In this document: piece after piece, positions 1 through 5,699 of the stretch
How the letters are laid out: the number at the start of each line of letters is the position of its first letter
Numbering within the stretch: the stretch's first letter is position 1
Origin: an uncultured Collinsella sp.
GTDB lineage: Bacteria > Actinomycetota > Coriobacteriia > Coriobacteriales > Coriobacteriaceae
Direction of reading: 5' to 3'
Assembly (NCBI GenBank): GCA_900550815.1
Contig: URTW01000109.1
Span: 1-6,786, forward strand
DNA: 6,786 nucleotides
Program-made: the position numbers and the translations under genes
The notes under the pieces: model-generated
What the model was told of the DNA's origin: nothing
The model's input: only the letters and a program-made list of their open reading frames with translations
Databases searched by the model: none

Positions 1-154
1 TCATGGTCCCGGGGTCGCCGTTCAGCTACGGGTCGGCCTTCTGCATCGTTACTTTGTAGCCACGCGACTTGAGCAGACGGCCCAGCGAGGCCGCGGTGAT
101 ACCCATGCCCAGGGACGACACCACGCCACCGGTTACGAACACATGCTTGGTCAT
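1..154 (-). pseudogene. pyrG: CTP synthase N-terminal fragment with in-frame stop
   Basis: The 51 codons visible before the left edge match the start of CTP synthase, which aminates UTP to CTP with ATP and glutamine in the cytoplasm. The diagnostic stretch is the glycine-rich ATP loop (TGGVVSSLG, residues 8-16), followed by KADP and then DPGTM. Three codons depart from the near-invariant family pattern. Residue 17, the P-loop lysine, is Met (ATG, 104-106). Residue 43, normally Tyr in DPYxNxDPGTM, is an amber TAG (26-28). Residue 46, normally Val, is Gly (17-19). Each is one base away from the expected codon, and the rest reads cleanly. UAG is the normal stop of greA, tatA and the wHTH gene here, so reassignment is unlikely. 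The start ATG is preceded by a weak AGGT at about 8 bases. Either the gene is broken or the sequence near this end is faulty. The family assignment is firm; the pseudogene status is not. Confidence 0.8.
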
Positions 155-212
155 ATTGAGTTACCTGCGCTTCCCGTAGAAGTTGTTTATCCACATCTTA
201 CGGGTCTTCATT

Positions 213-241
213 GTAATACTCGCGCCGCGGACCGTTCGCAA
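213..241 (-). promoter_or_regulatory. Putative promoter of pyrG
   Basis: Read on the minus strand, TTGCGA (236-241) and TATTAC (213-218) are separated by 17 bases. An A-rich run lies just upstream of the -35. Each hexamer matches 4 of 6 consensus positions. The site lies after the terminator of the preceding wHTH gene and would give a leader of about 50 bases. That leader contains a CCCGTA/TACGGG inverted repeat (about 174-203), with no U-tract that would make it an attenuator. Confidence 0.45.
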
Positions 242-275
242 TTTTTCTCGCGTGCGATTGCATTTCTCAATCTTG

Positions 276-308
276 AAACAAAACGTCGCCCGGTTTCCCA
301 GGCGGCGT
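276..308 (-). terminator. Rho-independent terminator after the wHTH gene
   Basis: On the minus strand there is a GC-rich stem of 10 pairs, including one T-G wobble and one internal C-A mismatch. It is closed by a GAAA tetraloop and followed by TTTTGTTT. It begins 24 bases after the stop codon of the small winged-helix gene and separates it from pyrG. Confidence 0.75.
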
Positions 309-332
309 CGCTATGGCAAGGGTTACATGCTG

Positions 333-671
333 CTATCGATCAGCAACCTCGTCCTCAAGCATTTCTTGAACGAGCATGCCGGTACGGACGCCCTCAAGAT
401 ACCACTCGCCACGTTCGGTGAGGCAAATGCCATTTGCAAGCTGACCGCCGTCGTCGCTATAACGCGAGACGACATCAATCATGCCTTCGGAATCCAAGCG
501 ATCGATTGCGGCGCGGGCACGATACGGCGAAACCCCCACGCGCTCGGCAAGCGTTTTGCGCGAGAAACCATACGGCCCGCCATTGTCTTCGGTTTGCTGG
601 TCGATTTCCATCAACACCAGCACCTCAACACGCTTCATATCGTTGACACTCGCACGACCCTTGCCCGCCAT
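333..671 (-). CDS. Small winged-helix DNA-binding protein, function unknown
   Basis: This encodes a 112-residue protein that I do not recognise as a named family member. Residues about 36-63 form a clear helix-turn-helix: SRKTLAERVGVS, then a recognition helix PYRARAAIDRLDSEG. A basic/polar segment follows (about 64-88, SRYSDDGGQLANGICLTERG) and fits the beta-wing of a MarR- or GntR-like winged helix. The N-terminus has another helix (DMKRVEVLVLMEIDQQ), and the C-terminus is acidic. No ligand or dimerisation domain beyond these is visible. I chose the start at 671 because GAGGAGG lies 5 bases upstream. An upstream GTG at 725 would have its GAGG only 1 base away. The gene is flanked by terminators on both sides, so it is probably monocistronic. 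A transcriptional regulator is the likely role; the target is unknown. The stop is TAG. Confidence 0.85.
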   Translation of the reverse strand: MAGKGRASVNDMKRVEVLVLMEIDQQTEDNGGPYGFSRKTLAERVGVSPYRARAAIDRLDSEGMIDVVSRYSDDGGQLANGICLTERGEWYLEGVRTGMLVQEMLEDEVADR

Positions 672-788
672 AGCAGCCTCCTCAAACCGAGCACGAGCAT
701 CTAACGCGCCGTGCGCGACCGACACACCTCACGATGGCAGGTAATATCCATCATGCGGCATCCCGCTAAGGATGAAACAGTTACGGTT

Positions 789-796
789 ATTGTATA
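789..796 (-). promoter_or_regulatory. Candidate -10 region for the wHTH gene
   Basis: Minus-strand TATACAAT offers two overlapping -10 hexamers (TATACA and TACAAT) about 120 bases upstream of the wHTH start codon. No convincing -35 stands at 16-18 bases. It lies inside the 9-mer GCGGTATAC, which also overlaps the tatA -10. Confidence 0.3.
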
Positions 797-860
797 CCGC
801 TCAAATTGTTTCTAGGCAGGTAAACGGCTATTTTTCGCCGAAATAGGCGCTTTATTGATC

Positions 861-893
861 AAAAAGCCGTACCGGGCGCCAACCCGATACGGC
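861..893 (-). terminator. Rho-independent terminator after the UPF0371 gene
   Basis: On the minus strand an 11-bp stem (GCCGTATCGGG with CCCGGTACGGC, one T-G wobble) has a 6-base loop and is followed directly by TTTTTG. It lies 34 bases past the stop codon. A weaker AT-rich inverted repeat (CTATTT/AAATAG, 828-846) lies just beyond it. Confidence 0.85.
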
Positions 894-927
894 CAAAATG
901 CAATGCAATTACCGCGGTGCTTCAAAC

Positions 928-2409
928 TTAGCGGTGGAAGAAACCGCGGCGCTCAAACTTGGGCTCGCAGCACACGTTGATACCCAGTTTGCGCAGTACC
1001 GTCTCATCCGTCGGCGAGATAATCACGCTAAAGAAGGCATCGCAACCGCGCAGCTGCTCCAGGCCCGAAAGGACGCGAGCGGCCGTCTCACTCGTGGCCG
1101 AGGTGATCGACAGCGCCATAAGCGTCTCGTCGGTGTGGAGGCGAGGGTTTTTGCTGCCCAGGAAATGCGTCTTGAGCTTGCTGATGGGCTCGATCGCCTC
1201 ATCGCTAATGACCTCGAGCTCAAGGTCGACGCCCGAGACATGCTTGAGGGCGTTCATAATGAGCGAACTTGCGGCGCCCAGGCGCGTGGAGGTCTTACCG
1301 GTCACCACGGAGCCATCGGGCATGACCATGGCACCCACGGGACCACCCGTCAGCTGCTCCCTGGTGAGGGCCGCCGAGCGCGCCGGTGAGTAGTTCTTAT
1401 CGATGCCGGCTTTCTTCATAATAATCTTGAGACGGTCGACTTGCTCATCGCCCACGCCGGTACGGCGCACATTTTCGATCGCGGTAAAGTAGCGGCGGAC
1501 GATCTCCATCTTGGAAGCGTCGCGGCAGGCATCGTCATCGGTGATGGCAAAGCCGACCATATTGACGCCCATGTCCGTAGGACTCTGATAGGGGCTCTTG
1601 CCCAGGATCTTTTCCATCAGAGCACGGACCACCGGGAAGGCCTCGACGTCGCGGTTGTAGTTGACCGTGGTCTTGTTGTAGGCCTCCAAGTGGAAGGAGT
1701 CGATGATATTGGCATCGTCGAGATCGGCCGTTGCTGCCTCATAGGCGATGTTGACCGGATGCGTGAGGGGCAGATTCCAGACCGGGAAAGTCTCGAACTT
1801 GGCGTAGCCGGCGGCGGTGCCGTGCTTGTGCTCGTGATAGAGCTGCGAGAGGCAAGTGGCGAGCTTGCCTGAGCCGGGGCCGGGAGCGGTGACCACGACG
1901 AGCGGACGCGTGGTCTCGACAAACTCGTTCTTGCCGTAGCCATCGTCGGACACGATCAGATCGACATCGTGCGGATACCCCTCGATGGGATAGTGCAGCT
2001 TGGCGGGAATACCGAGCGCGTTCAGGCGGTTGCGGAACACATCAGCAGCAGGCTGGCCAGCGTACTGGGTGATGACCACAGCCGCGACGGCAAAGCCGTT
2101 GCCGCGGAACAGGTCAACCAGGCGCAGCACATCCTCGTCATAGGTAATGCCCAGGTCACCACGAGCCTTGTTTTTCTCGATGTGGTTCGCGTTGATCGCG
2201 ATGATAACCTCGACATCGTCGGCGATGCTCTTGAGCATGCGGAACTTGCTGTCCGGTTCAAAACCCGGTAGCACGCGGCTCGCATGATAGTCATCGAATA
2301 GCTTACCGCCAAACTCCAAATAGAGCTTGCCGCCAAACTGCGAGATGCGCTCCTTAATGTGAGCAGCCTGCAGCTCGATATACTTCGCGTTGTCGAAACC
2401 CTGGCGCAT
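928..2409 (-). CDS. UPF0371 / DUF1846 family protein
   Basis: This is a 493-residue protein of the DUF1846 family (UPF0371), whose biochemical role is, to my knowledge, not established. Family hallmarks are visible in order: GFDNAKYIELQ (4-14), LYLEFGGKLFDDYHASRVLPGF (about 29-50), RGDLGITYDEDVLRL (83-97), and VVITQYAGQP (111-120). Next come DVDLIVSDDGYGKN (148-161) and a P-loop-like APGPGSGKLATCLSQLYHE (175-193). The GPGSGK segment suggests nucleotide or phosphate binding, which is inference. Length is close to the usual size of about 490-500, with no truncation. No signal peptide or membrane helix is seen, so it is cytoplasmic. I placed the start at 2409, not the in-frame ATG at 2433. GGGAG lies 6 bases before 2409, nothing similar precedes 2433, and homologues begin close to the GFD motif. 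It has its own promoter and terminator, so it is monocistronic. Confidence 0.93.
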   Translation of the reverse strand: MRQGFDNAKYIELQAAHIKERISQFGGKLYLEFGGKLFDDYHASRVLPGFEPDSKFRMLKSIADDVEVIIAINANHIEKNKARGDLGITYDEDVLRLVDLFRGNGFAVAAVVITQYAGQPAADVFRNRLNALGIPAKLHYPIEGYPHDVDLIVSDDGYGKNEFVETTRPLVVVTAPGPGSGKLATCLSQLYHEHKHGTAAGYAKFETFPVWNLPLTHPVNIAYEAATADLDDANIIDSFHLEAYNKTTVNYNRDVEAFPVVRALMEKILGKSPYQSPTDMGVNMVGFAITDDDACRDASKMEIVRRYFTAIENVRRTGVGDEQVDRLKIIMKKAGIDKNYSPARSAALTREQLTGGPVGAMVMPDGSVVTGKTSTRLGAASSLIMNALKHVSGVDLELEVISDEAIEPISKLKTHFLGSKNPRLHTDETLMALSITSATSETAARVLSGLEQLRGCDAFFSVIISPTDETVLRKLGINVCCEPKFERRGFFHR

Positions 2410-2449
2410 ATATGGCTCCCGTCCCGTTTCCATTTAATGTTCTAGGCGA

Positions 2450-2455
2450 TTATAA
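2450..2455 (-). promoter_or_regulatory. -10 box of the UPF0371 gene
   Basis: A perfect TATAAT on the minus strand lies 40 bases upstream of the chosen start codon, leaving a leader of about 33 bases. The -35 position at 17 bases reads TGCGTT, a poor match, so the promoter may need an activator. That would fit the inverted repeats just upstream. Confidence 0.55.
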
Positions 2456-2479
2456 CGGAGCAGACCCTCCCCAACGCAC

Positions 2480-2545
2480 TTCCCCTGTACCAACAAGGGG
2501 AACGTCGCAGGTTGAGCATAAGTCAGCGAGCGACGTCCAGGACGT
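2480..2545. repeat. Cluster of inverted repeats upstream of the UPF0371 promoter
   Basis: Three dyads lie within 66 bases. TTCCCCT/AGGGGAA has 7-bp arms (2480-2486 and 2496-2502). ACGTCGC/GCGACGT has arms at 2502-2508 and 2530-2536. ACGTCC-A-GGACGT is a perfect 13-base palindrome (2533-2545). They stand directly upstream of the -35 region of the UPF0371 gene. Operator function is only a possibility; GC-rich sequence produces some dyads by chance. Confidence 0.35.
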
Positions 2546-2558
2546 ACAAGTTGGCATG

Positions 2559-2600
2559 AAAAAGGCAAGGCATAGACCTTCTGGTCATGCCTTGCCTTTT
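2559..2600 (-). terminator. Strong, probably bidirectional terminator downstream of lysS
   Basis: Arms AAAAGGCAAGGCAT (2560-2573) and ATGCCTTGCCTTTT (2587-2600) pair perfectly over 14 bp. Beyond a single bulged A, GACC/GGTC adds 4 bp closed by a TTCT loop. On the minus strand it runs into TTTTT, and on the plus strand it ends in TTTT, so it could stop polymerase from either side. It is the only U-tracted hairpin after lysS and lies 167 bases beyond its stop. The lysS mRNA therefore probably carries a long structured 3' UTR. Confidence 0.85.
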
Positions 2601-2671
2601 GAATGACAAATTGTCGCCCTGGGCGGCGCGCAGCGTCAACTGGTTACGCGGGTTGGTAAACCCGCGTAACC
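2601..2671. repeat. Palindromic intergenic repeat, copy A
   Basis: This unit of about 71 bases begins near GAC-AAATT-GTC and contains GCGCAGCGTC (2628-2637). It ends in a hairpin with 13-bp perfect arms, GGTTACGCGGGTT (2642-2654) and AACCCGCGTAACC (2659-2671), around a GGTA loop; one more flanking T-A pair is possible. It has the same layout as copy B, 94 bases away. No U-tract follows, so it is not a terminator. No open reading frame of interest crosses it. Confidence 0.75.
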
Positions 2672-2694
2672 ACCTAGGTCGCGCCCTTGAAGTT

Positions 2695-2763
2695 GAACGT
2701 CAGATTGTCCAAATGCGGCCCGCGCAGCGTCGAGCCGTTACGCGGTTCGTAGAACCGCGTAAC
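2695..2763. repeat. Palindromic intergenic repeat, copy B
   Basis: This second copy, about 69 bases, shares ATTGTC, GCGCAGCGTC (2722-2731) and GTTACGCGG...CCGCGTAAC with copy A in the same order and spacing. Its hairpin has 12-bp perfect arms, GTTACGCGGTTC (2737-2748) and GAACCGCGTAAC (2752-2763), with a GTA loop. The three innermost pairs differ from copy A but still pair, so the structure is kept while the sequence changes. It begins 3 bases after the lysS stop codon. Confidence 0.75.
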
Positions 2764-2766
2764 TAG

Positions 2767-4731
2767 TTAGTACATCTTTGCGCCGGCGGGGATGGAGGCG
2801 TCGAGCTGGATCAGGTTGAGACGCTCCTCACCATCCTCCTCGTGGATAGCGCTGATGAGCATGCCGCAGCTGGGAATACCCATCATCTTGCGCGGAGGCA
2901 GGTTGGTGATGGCGAGCAAGGTCTTGCCGACCAGGTCCTCGGGCTCGTAATAAGCGTGAATACCGGAGAGGATGGTGCGTTCGGTACCGGTACCGTCGTC
3001 GAGCGTAAAGTTCAGCAGCTTCTTGGACTTCTTGACGGCCTCGCATGCCTTGACCTTCACAGCGCGGAAATCGCTCTTGGAGAAGGTATCAAAGTCGACG
3101 AACTCCTCAAACAGCGGCTCAACGGCGATCTTGGAGTAATCGAGCGTGGGCTTAAGCGACTTAACGAACGGGCTCGCGGCGTTGCCGGCCTCGGCAGCCT
3201 TGGCGGCAGCGGCACCGGACTGGAAACCCTTCTCGGGCTTCATGTGCGGGAACAGCAGGACATCGCGGATGGAAGCCTGGTTGGTGAGCAGCATGACCAC
3301 GCGGTCGATACCAATGCCAATGCCGCCCGCGGGAGGCATACCGTACTCGAGGGCGCGCACGTAGTCCTCGTCATACTCCATGGCCTCGTCGTCGCCGCCG
3401 GCCTTCTCGGCCATCTGGGCGGCAAAGCGCTCGGCCTGGTCGACCGGGTCGTTGAGCTCGGAGAATGCGTTGGCGTACTCGTGGCCGGCGATGACCAGCT
3501 CAAAGCGGTGGGTCAAACGCGGGTCGTCCTCAAAACGCTTGGCAAGCGGGCTGACCTCGATGGGGTAATCGCACACGAACGTGGGGTTGACGATGGTGTC
3601 CTCACCCAGTTCATCGTAAATCTCGGCGATGATCTTGCCAGCAGTCCACTCGGGCTTGATCTCCAGGCCCTTCTCGCGCGCGGCGGCAGCAAGCTCCTCG
3701 ACCGGCGTGTCGATGGTGACCTGCTTGCCGAGCACGTCGGAAACGATGTCGGTCATGGGACGGCTGGCCCACTCACCAGAAAGGTCGATGGTCTGGCCCT
3801 GGTACTCGATGACCTCGGGGTTGCCGATGGCCTTGTTAGCTGCCTTAATGACACCCTGGGCGAGCGCCTTCATGCCCTCGAGGTCGGAGAAGGCACGGTA
3901 GGCCTCCATCGTGGTGAACTCGGGGTTGTGGGTAAGGTCCATGCCCTCGTTACGGAAGATGCGGCCGATCTCGAACACGCGCTCAAAACCACCGACGATG
4001 CAGCGCTTGAGGTGCAGCTCGGTGGCAATACGCAGGTAGCACTCCTGATCGAGCGCGTTGAAGTGAGTGATGAACGGCTTGGCAGTAGCGCCGCCCTGGA
4101 TGGTCTGCAGGATGGGGGTCTCGACCTCCATGTAGCCGTCGGACTCCATAAAGCGACGGAAGGTGGAGAGAATCTGCGAACGCTTACGGAAGGTCTCGCG
4201 AACGTCGTCGTTGGCGATCAGGTCGACATAGCGCTGGCGATAGCGGGTCTCCTTGTCGGAAAGACCGTGGAACTTCTCGGGCAGCGGACGAACGGCCTTG
4301 GAAAGCAGGGTCGCGCTCTTAGGGGCAACGGATAGCTGACCGCGCTGGGTGCGCACGACCACGCCGGCCACGCCCAGGATGTCGCCCAGGTCGAGGGCCT
4401 TGCGCGTACTCCAGGCAGCCTCGTCCATGTCGTTGATGCGGCAGAACAGCTGAATCTCGGCAGTCGCATCGCGCACGACGATGAACATGATCTTGCCCTG
4501 ACCGCGCTTGGCGACCACACGGCCGGCGATCTTCACGACATCCTCGGTGTCCTCACCATCGGCAAGATCGGCGTACTTAGTCTCGATATCGGCGACGTAG
4601 TCCTCAAGCTCAGAGTGCTCAGGATAGGGGTTCTGGCCCGCCTCGAACAGGGCGGCGCGCTTGGCCAGGCGGGTGGCGCGCTCGTCGTTGAGCGTCGATG
4701 CCTGATCGGCGGCGTTCTGGTTCTCTGCCAT
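2767..4731 (-). CDS. lysS: Lysyl-tRNA synthetase, class II, with C-terminal Trbp111/EMAPII-like domain
   Basis: This cytoplasmic enzyme charges tRNA-Lys with lysine using ATP. Its 654 residues exceed the usual bacterial length of about 490-510. The N-terminal OB-fold anticodon-binding domain is at about 65-145 (VKIAGRVVAKRGQGKIMF). Motif 1 is at about 181-207 (FRKRSQILSTFRRFM...VETPIL). Motif 2 is at 250-278 (RVFEIGRIFRNEG...HNPEFTTMEAY). Motif 3 is at 464-483 (GMPPAGGIGIGIDRVVMLL). The catalytic unit ends near FPHMKPE (494-500). An Ala-rich linker (505-520) leads to a tRNA-binding domain (about 546-654) of the kind at the end of many MetRS proteins. Its signatures are SGIHAYYEPEDLVGK and NLPPRKMMGIPSCGMLIS. 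The start has GAGGAG 7 bases upstream. A terminator-like hairpin from the greA side ends exactly at that ribosome binding site. The stop is TAA. Confidence 0.97.
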   Translation of the reverse strand: MAENQNAADQASTLNDERATRLAKRAALFEAGQNPYPEHSELEDYVADIETKYADLADGEDTEDVVKIAGRVVAKRGQGKIMFIVVRDATAEIQLFCRINDMDEAAWSTRKALDLGDILGVAGVVVRTQRGQLSVAPKSATLLSKAVRPLPEKFHGLSDKETRYRQRYVDLIANDDVRETFRKRSQILSTFRRFMESDGYMEVETPILQTIQGGATAKPFITHFNALDQECYLRIATELHLKRCIVGGFERVFEIGRIFRNEGMDLTHNPEFTTMEAYRAFSDLEGMKALAQGVIKAANKAIGNPEVIEYQGQTIDLSGEWASRPMTDIVSDVLGKQVTIDTPVEELAAAAREKGLEIKPEWTAGKIIAEIYDELGEDTIVNPTFVCDYPIEVSPLAKRFEDDPRLTHRFELVIAGHEYANAFSELNDPVDQAERFAAQMAEKAGGDDEAMEYDEDYVRALEYGMPPAGGIGIGIDRVVMLLTNQASIRDVLLFPHMKPEKGFQSGAAAAKAAEAGNAASPFVKSLKPTLDYSKIAVEPLFEEFVDFDTFSKSDFRAVKVKACEAVKKSKKLLNFTLDDGTGTERTILSGIHAYYEPEDLVGKTLLAITNLPPRKMMGIPSCGMLISAIHEEDGEERLNLIQLDASIPAGAKMY

Positions 4732-4744
4732 AAGTTAGCTCCTC

Positions 4745-4782
4745 AAACTAAAACGCTCCCCAGGATTCGGTCCCAGGGAGCG
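4745..4782 (-). terminator. Terminator-like hairpin between greA and lysS
   Basis: On the minus strand, CGCTCCC pairs with GGGAGCG (7 bp), with an inner GGA/TCC extension around CCGAA. TTTTAGTTT follows. The U-rich tract ends one base before the GAGGAG ribosome binding site of lysS. It could end greA transcription, act as a leaky attenuator of lysS, or be an mRNA-processing or stability hairpin. The U-tract is broken, so termination is probably incomplete. Confidence 0.65.
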
Positions 4783-4810
4783 AAAACATACCTTTACGCG
4801 GGACCGTGGT

Positions 4811-5281
4811 CTAGCGTGCGATCTTGGCGATGGTGTAGACGCGAGTCTTGCCGGAAGGCGTAACGACCTCGACGGAGTCGCCCTCGCCGTGACCGATGAT
4901 GGCGTGACCGACCGGAGACTCGTTGGAAATCTTGTGCTCGAGCGAGTTGGTCTCGGTGGTACCGACGAGCGTGACTTCCATGACCTCACCGTTGGGATCA
5001 ATCTGCGAAACGGTGGAACCGATGGAGACGGTCAGATCGCCCGTGGTGGCAGCAACCTGAGCGATGGCGAGGATGGCCTGGATCTCGGCAATACGAGCGG
5101 CGTTCTGGGCCTGCTTGTCCTTAGCGGCATCGTACTCGGAGTTCTCCGAAAGGTCGCCGAACGCGCGGGCTTCCTTGATGTCCTCGACGATCTCCTTGGC
5201 GTAATCGCCCTCACGCCAAGCGAGCTCCTCGACGAGCTTCTGGCGGCCCTCAGCGGTCAGTACGATCTGGCTTGCGTCCAT
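4811..5281 (-). CDS. greA: Transcription elongation factor GreA
   Basis: GreA enters the secondary channel of RNA polymerase and stimulates cleavage of the backtracked RNA 3' end, rescuing stalled complexes. The 156 residues match the usual family length of about 158. The N-terminal antiparallel coiled coil covers about 9-76. Its tip carries the conserved GDLSEN (42-47) with the acidic pair D43 and E46 that coordinates the catalytic metal, followed by SEYDAAKDKQ. The C-terminal FKBP-like domain is at about 82-156 and includes SPVGHAIIGHGEGDSVEV (122-139). I chose the ATG at 5281 because GGGGAG lies 8 bases upstream and MDASQIVLTAEG is where GreA proteins start. The in-frame codon at 5311 adds ten unrelated residues. 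It lies 106 bases after tatA, behind a strong terminator, with no clear promoter of its own. The stop is TAG. Confidence 0.97.
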   Translation of the reverse strand: MDASQIVLTAEGRQKLVEELAWREGDYAKEIVEDIKEARAFGDLSENSEYDAAKDKQAQNAARIAEIQAILAIAQVAATTGDLTVSIGSTVSQIDPNGEVMEVTLVGTTETNSLEHKISNESPVGHAIIGHGEGDSVEVVTPSGKTRVYTIAKIAR

Positions 5282-5323
5282 ACGGATATCTCCCCAACTC
5301 TGATCAAACAATCAACTGTCAAC

Positions 5324-5362
5324 AAAACGAAAAAGACCGGCTAGCCTGCGGGCAAGCCGGTC
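5324..5362 (-). terminator. Rho-independent terminator after tatA
   Basis: On the minus strand, GACCGGCT (5355-5362) pairs with AGCCGGTC (5335-5342). After an A-A/T-T mismatch, GCC/GGC adds 3 bp around a 4-base loop. TTTTTCGTTTT follows. It starts 25 bases after the tatA stop codon and ends 42 bases before the greA start. Confidence 0.85.
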
Positions 5363-5387
5363 AGGTGCTCACCCCAAAGGGATGGGA

Positions 5388-5663
5388 CTACTCTGCGTCC
5401 GCGTCGCTGTCCTCTGCCTGCTTCTTCTTGGCAGCAGCGAGCTTGGCCTCGAGCTCAGCGATCTCCTTGTCCTCCTCGGACTGCTCGACCACGACCTCCT
5501 CGGCCTGCTTGGTCTCGGCCTTATCGTCGCCCTCCATACCCTCGCGGATATTCTTGACGGTAGAGCCGAGGGACTTACCGAGCTTCGGCAGGTTCTTAGG
5601 CCCAAAGATAATCAGGACAACAACGAGAATAATGATGAGCTCAGGAGCCCTCAGTCCAAACAT
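5388..5663 (-). CDS. tatA: Twin-arginine translocase subunit TatA
   Basis: TatA oligomers form the pore-like element of the Tat system, which exports folded proteins across the cytoplasmic membrane with TatC. The 91-residue protein has a very short N-terminus (MFGLRAPE). A single membrane helix follows (about 9-20, LIIILVVVLIIF) with a conserved acidic residue, E8, at its start. Next come the FGPKNLPKLGKSLG hinge (20-33) and an amphipathic helix to about residue 43. A highly charged tail (45-91) is rich in Glu, Lys and Ala, with a predicted coiled stretch EIAELEAKLAAAKKK. The start ATG has GGAGGT 5 bases upstream. A longer in-frame reading that begins inside the tRNA gene is an artefact. No tatC is in the window; TatA genes often stand apart from tatC in Gram-positives. 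TatB-like function cannot be excluded from sequence. The stop is TAG. Confidence 0.93.
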   Translation of the reverse strand: MFGLRAPELIIILVVVLIIFGPKNLPKLGKSLGSTVKNIREGMEGDDKAETKQAEEVVVEQSEEDKEIAELEAKLAAAKKKQAEDSDADAE

Positions 5664-5699
5664 GTAGACCTCCACAATACAGCGAGACAAGCTCGAATG

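Noticed and set aside
183..704. Plus-strand 173-codon frame overlapping the wHTH gene
   Set aside because: It is antisense to a gene with a strong RBS and a clear HTH. It shows no RBS or recognisable domain and crosses the wHTH terminator and the pyrG promoter.
672..777. Short minus-strand ORFs (10-17 codons) as a leader peptide upstream of the wHTH gene
   Set aside because: Neither has a convincing ribosome binding site, regulatory codon run or attenuator structure.
2412..2606. Plus-strand 64-codon frame in the lysS-UPF0371 gap
   Set aside because: It has no ribosome binding site, runs through the UPF0371 promoter and ends in the terminator stem. Its composition is not protein-like.
2695..2766. 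Short minus-strand reading through repeat copy B as a possible peptide or lysS read-through tail
   Set aside because: It has no start or RBS, and the equivalent frame is shifted by one base in copy A. The base pairing, not the reading frame, is conserved.
2842..4335. A 497-codon open frame on the plus strand, antisense to lysS
   Set aside because: It is complementary to an unmistakable lysS reading, gives a low-complexity Leu/Gly/Asp/Val-rich product, and has no family motif. It is a by-product of GC-biased codon use.
5282..5311. Upstream in-frame start for greA
   Set aside because: It adds ten residues not typical of GreA and has no ribosome binding site; the ATG at 5281 has GGGGAG at 8 bases.
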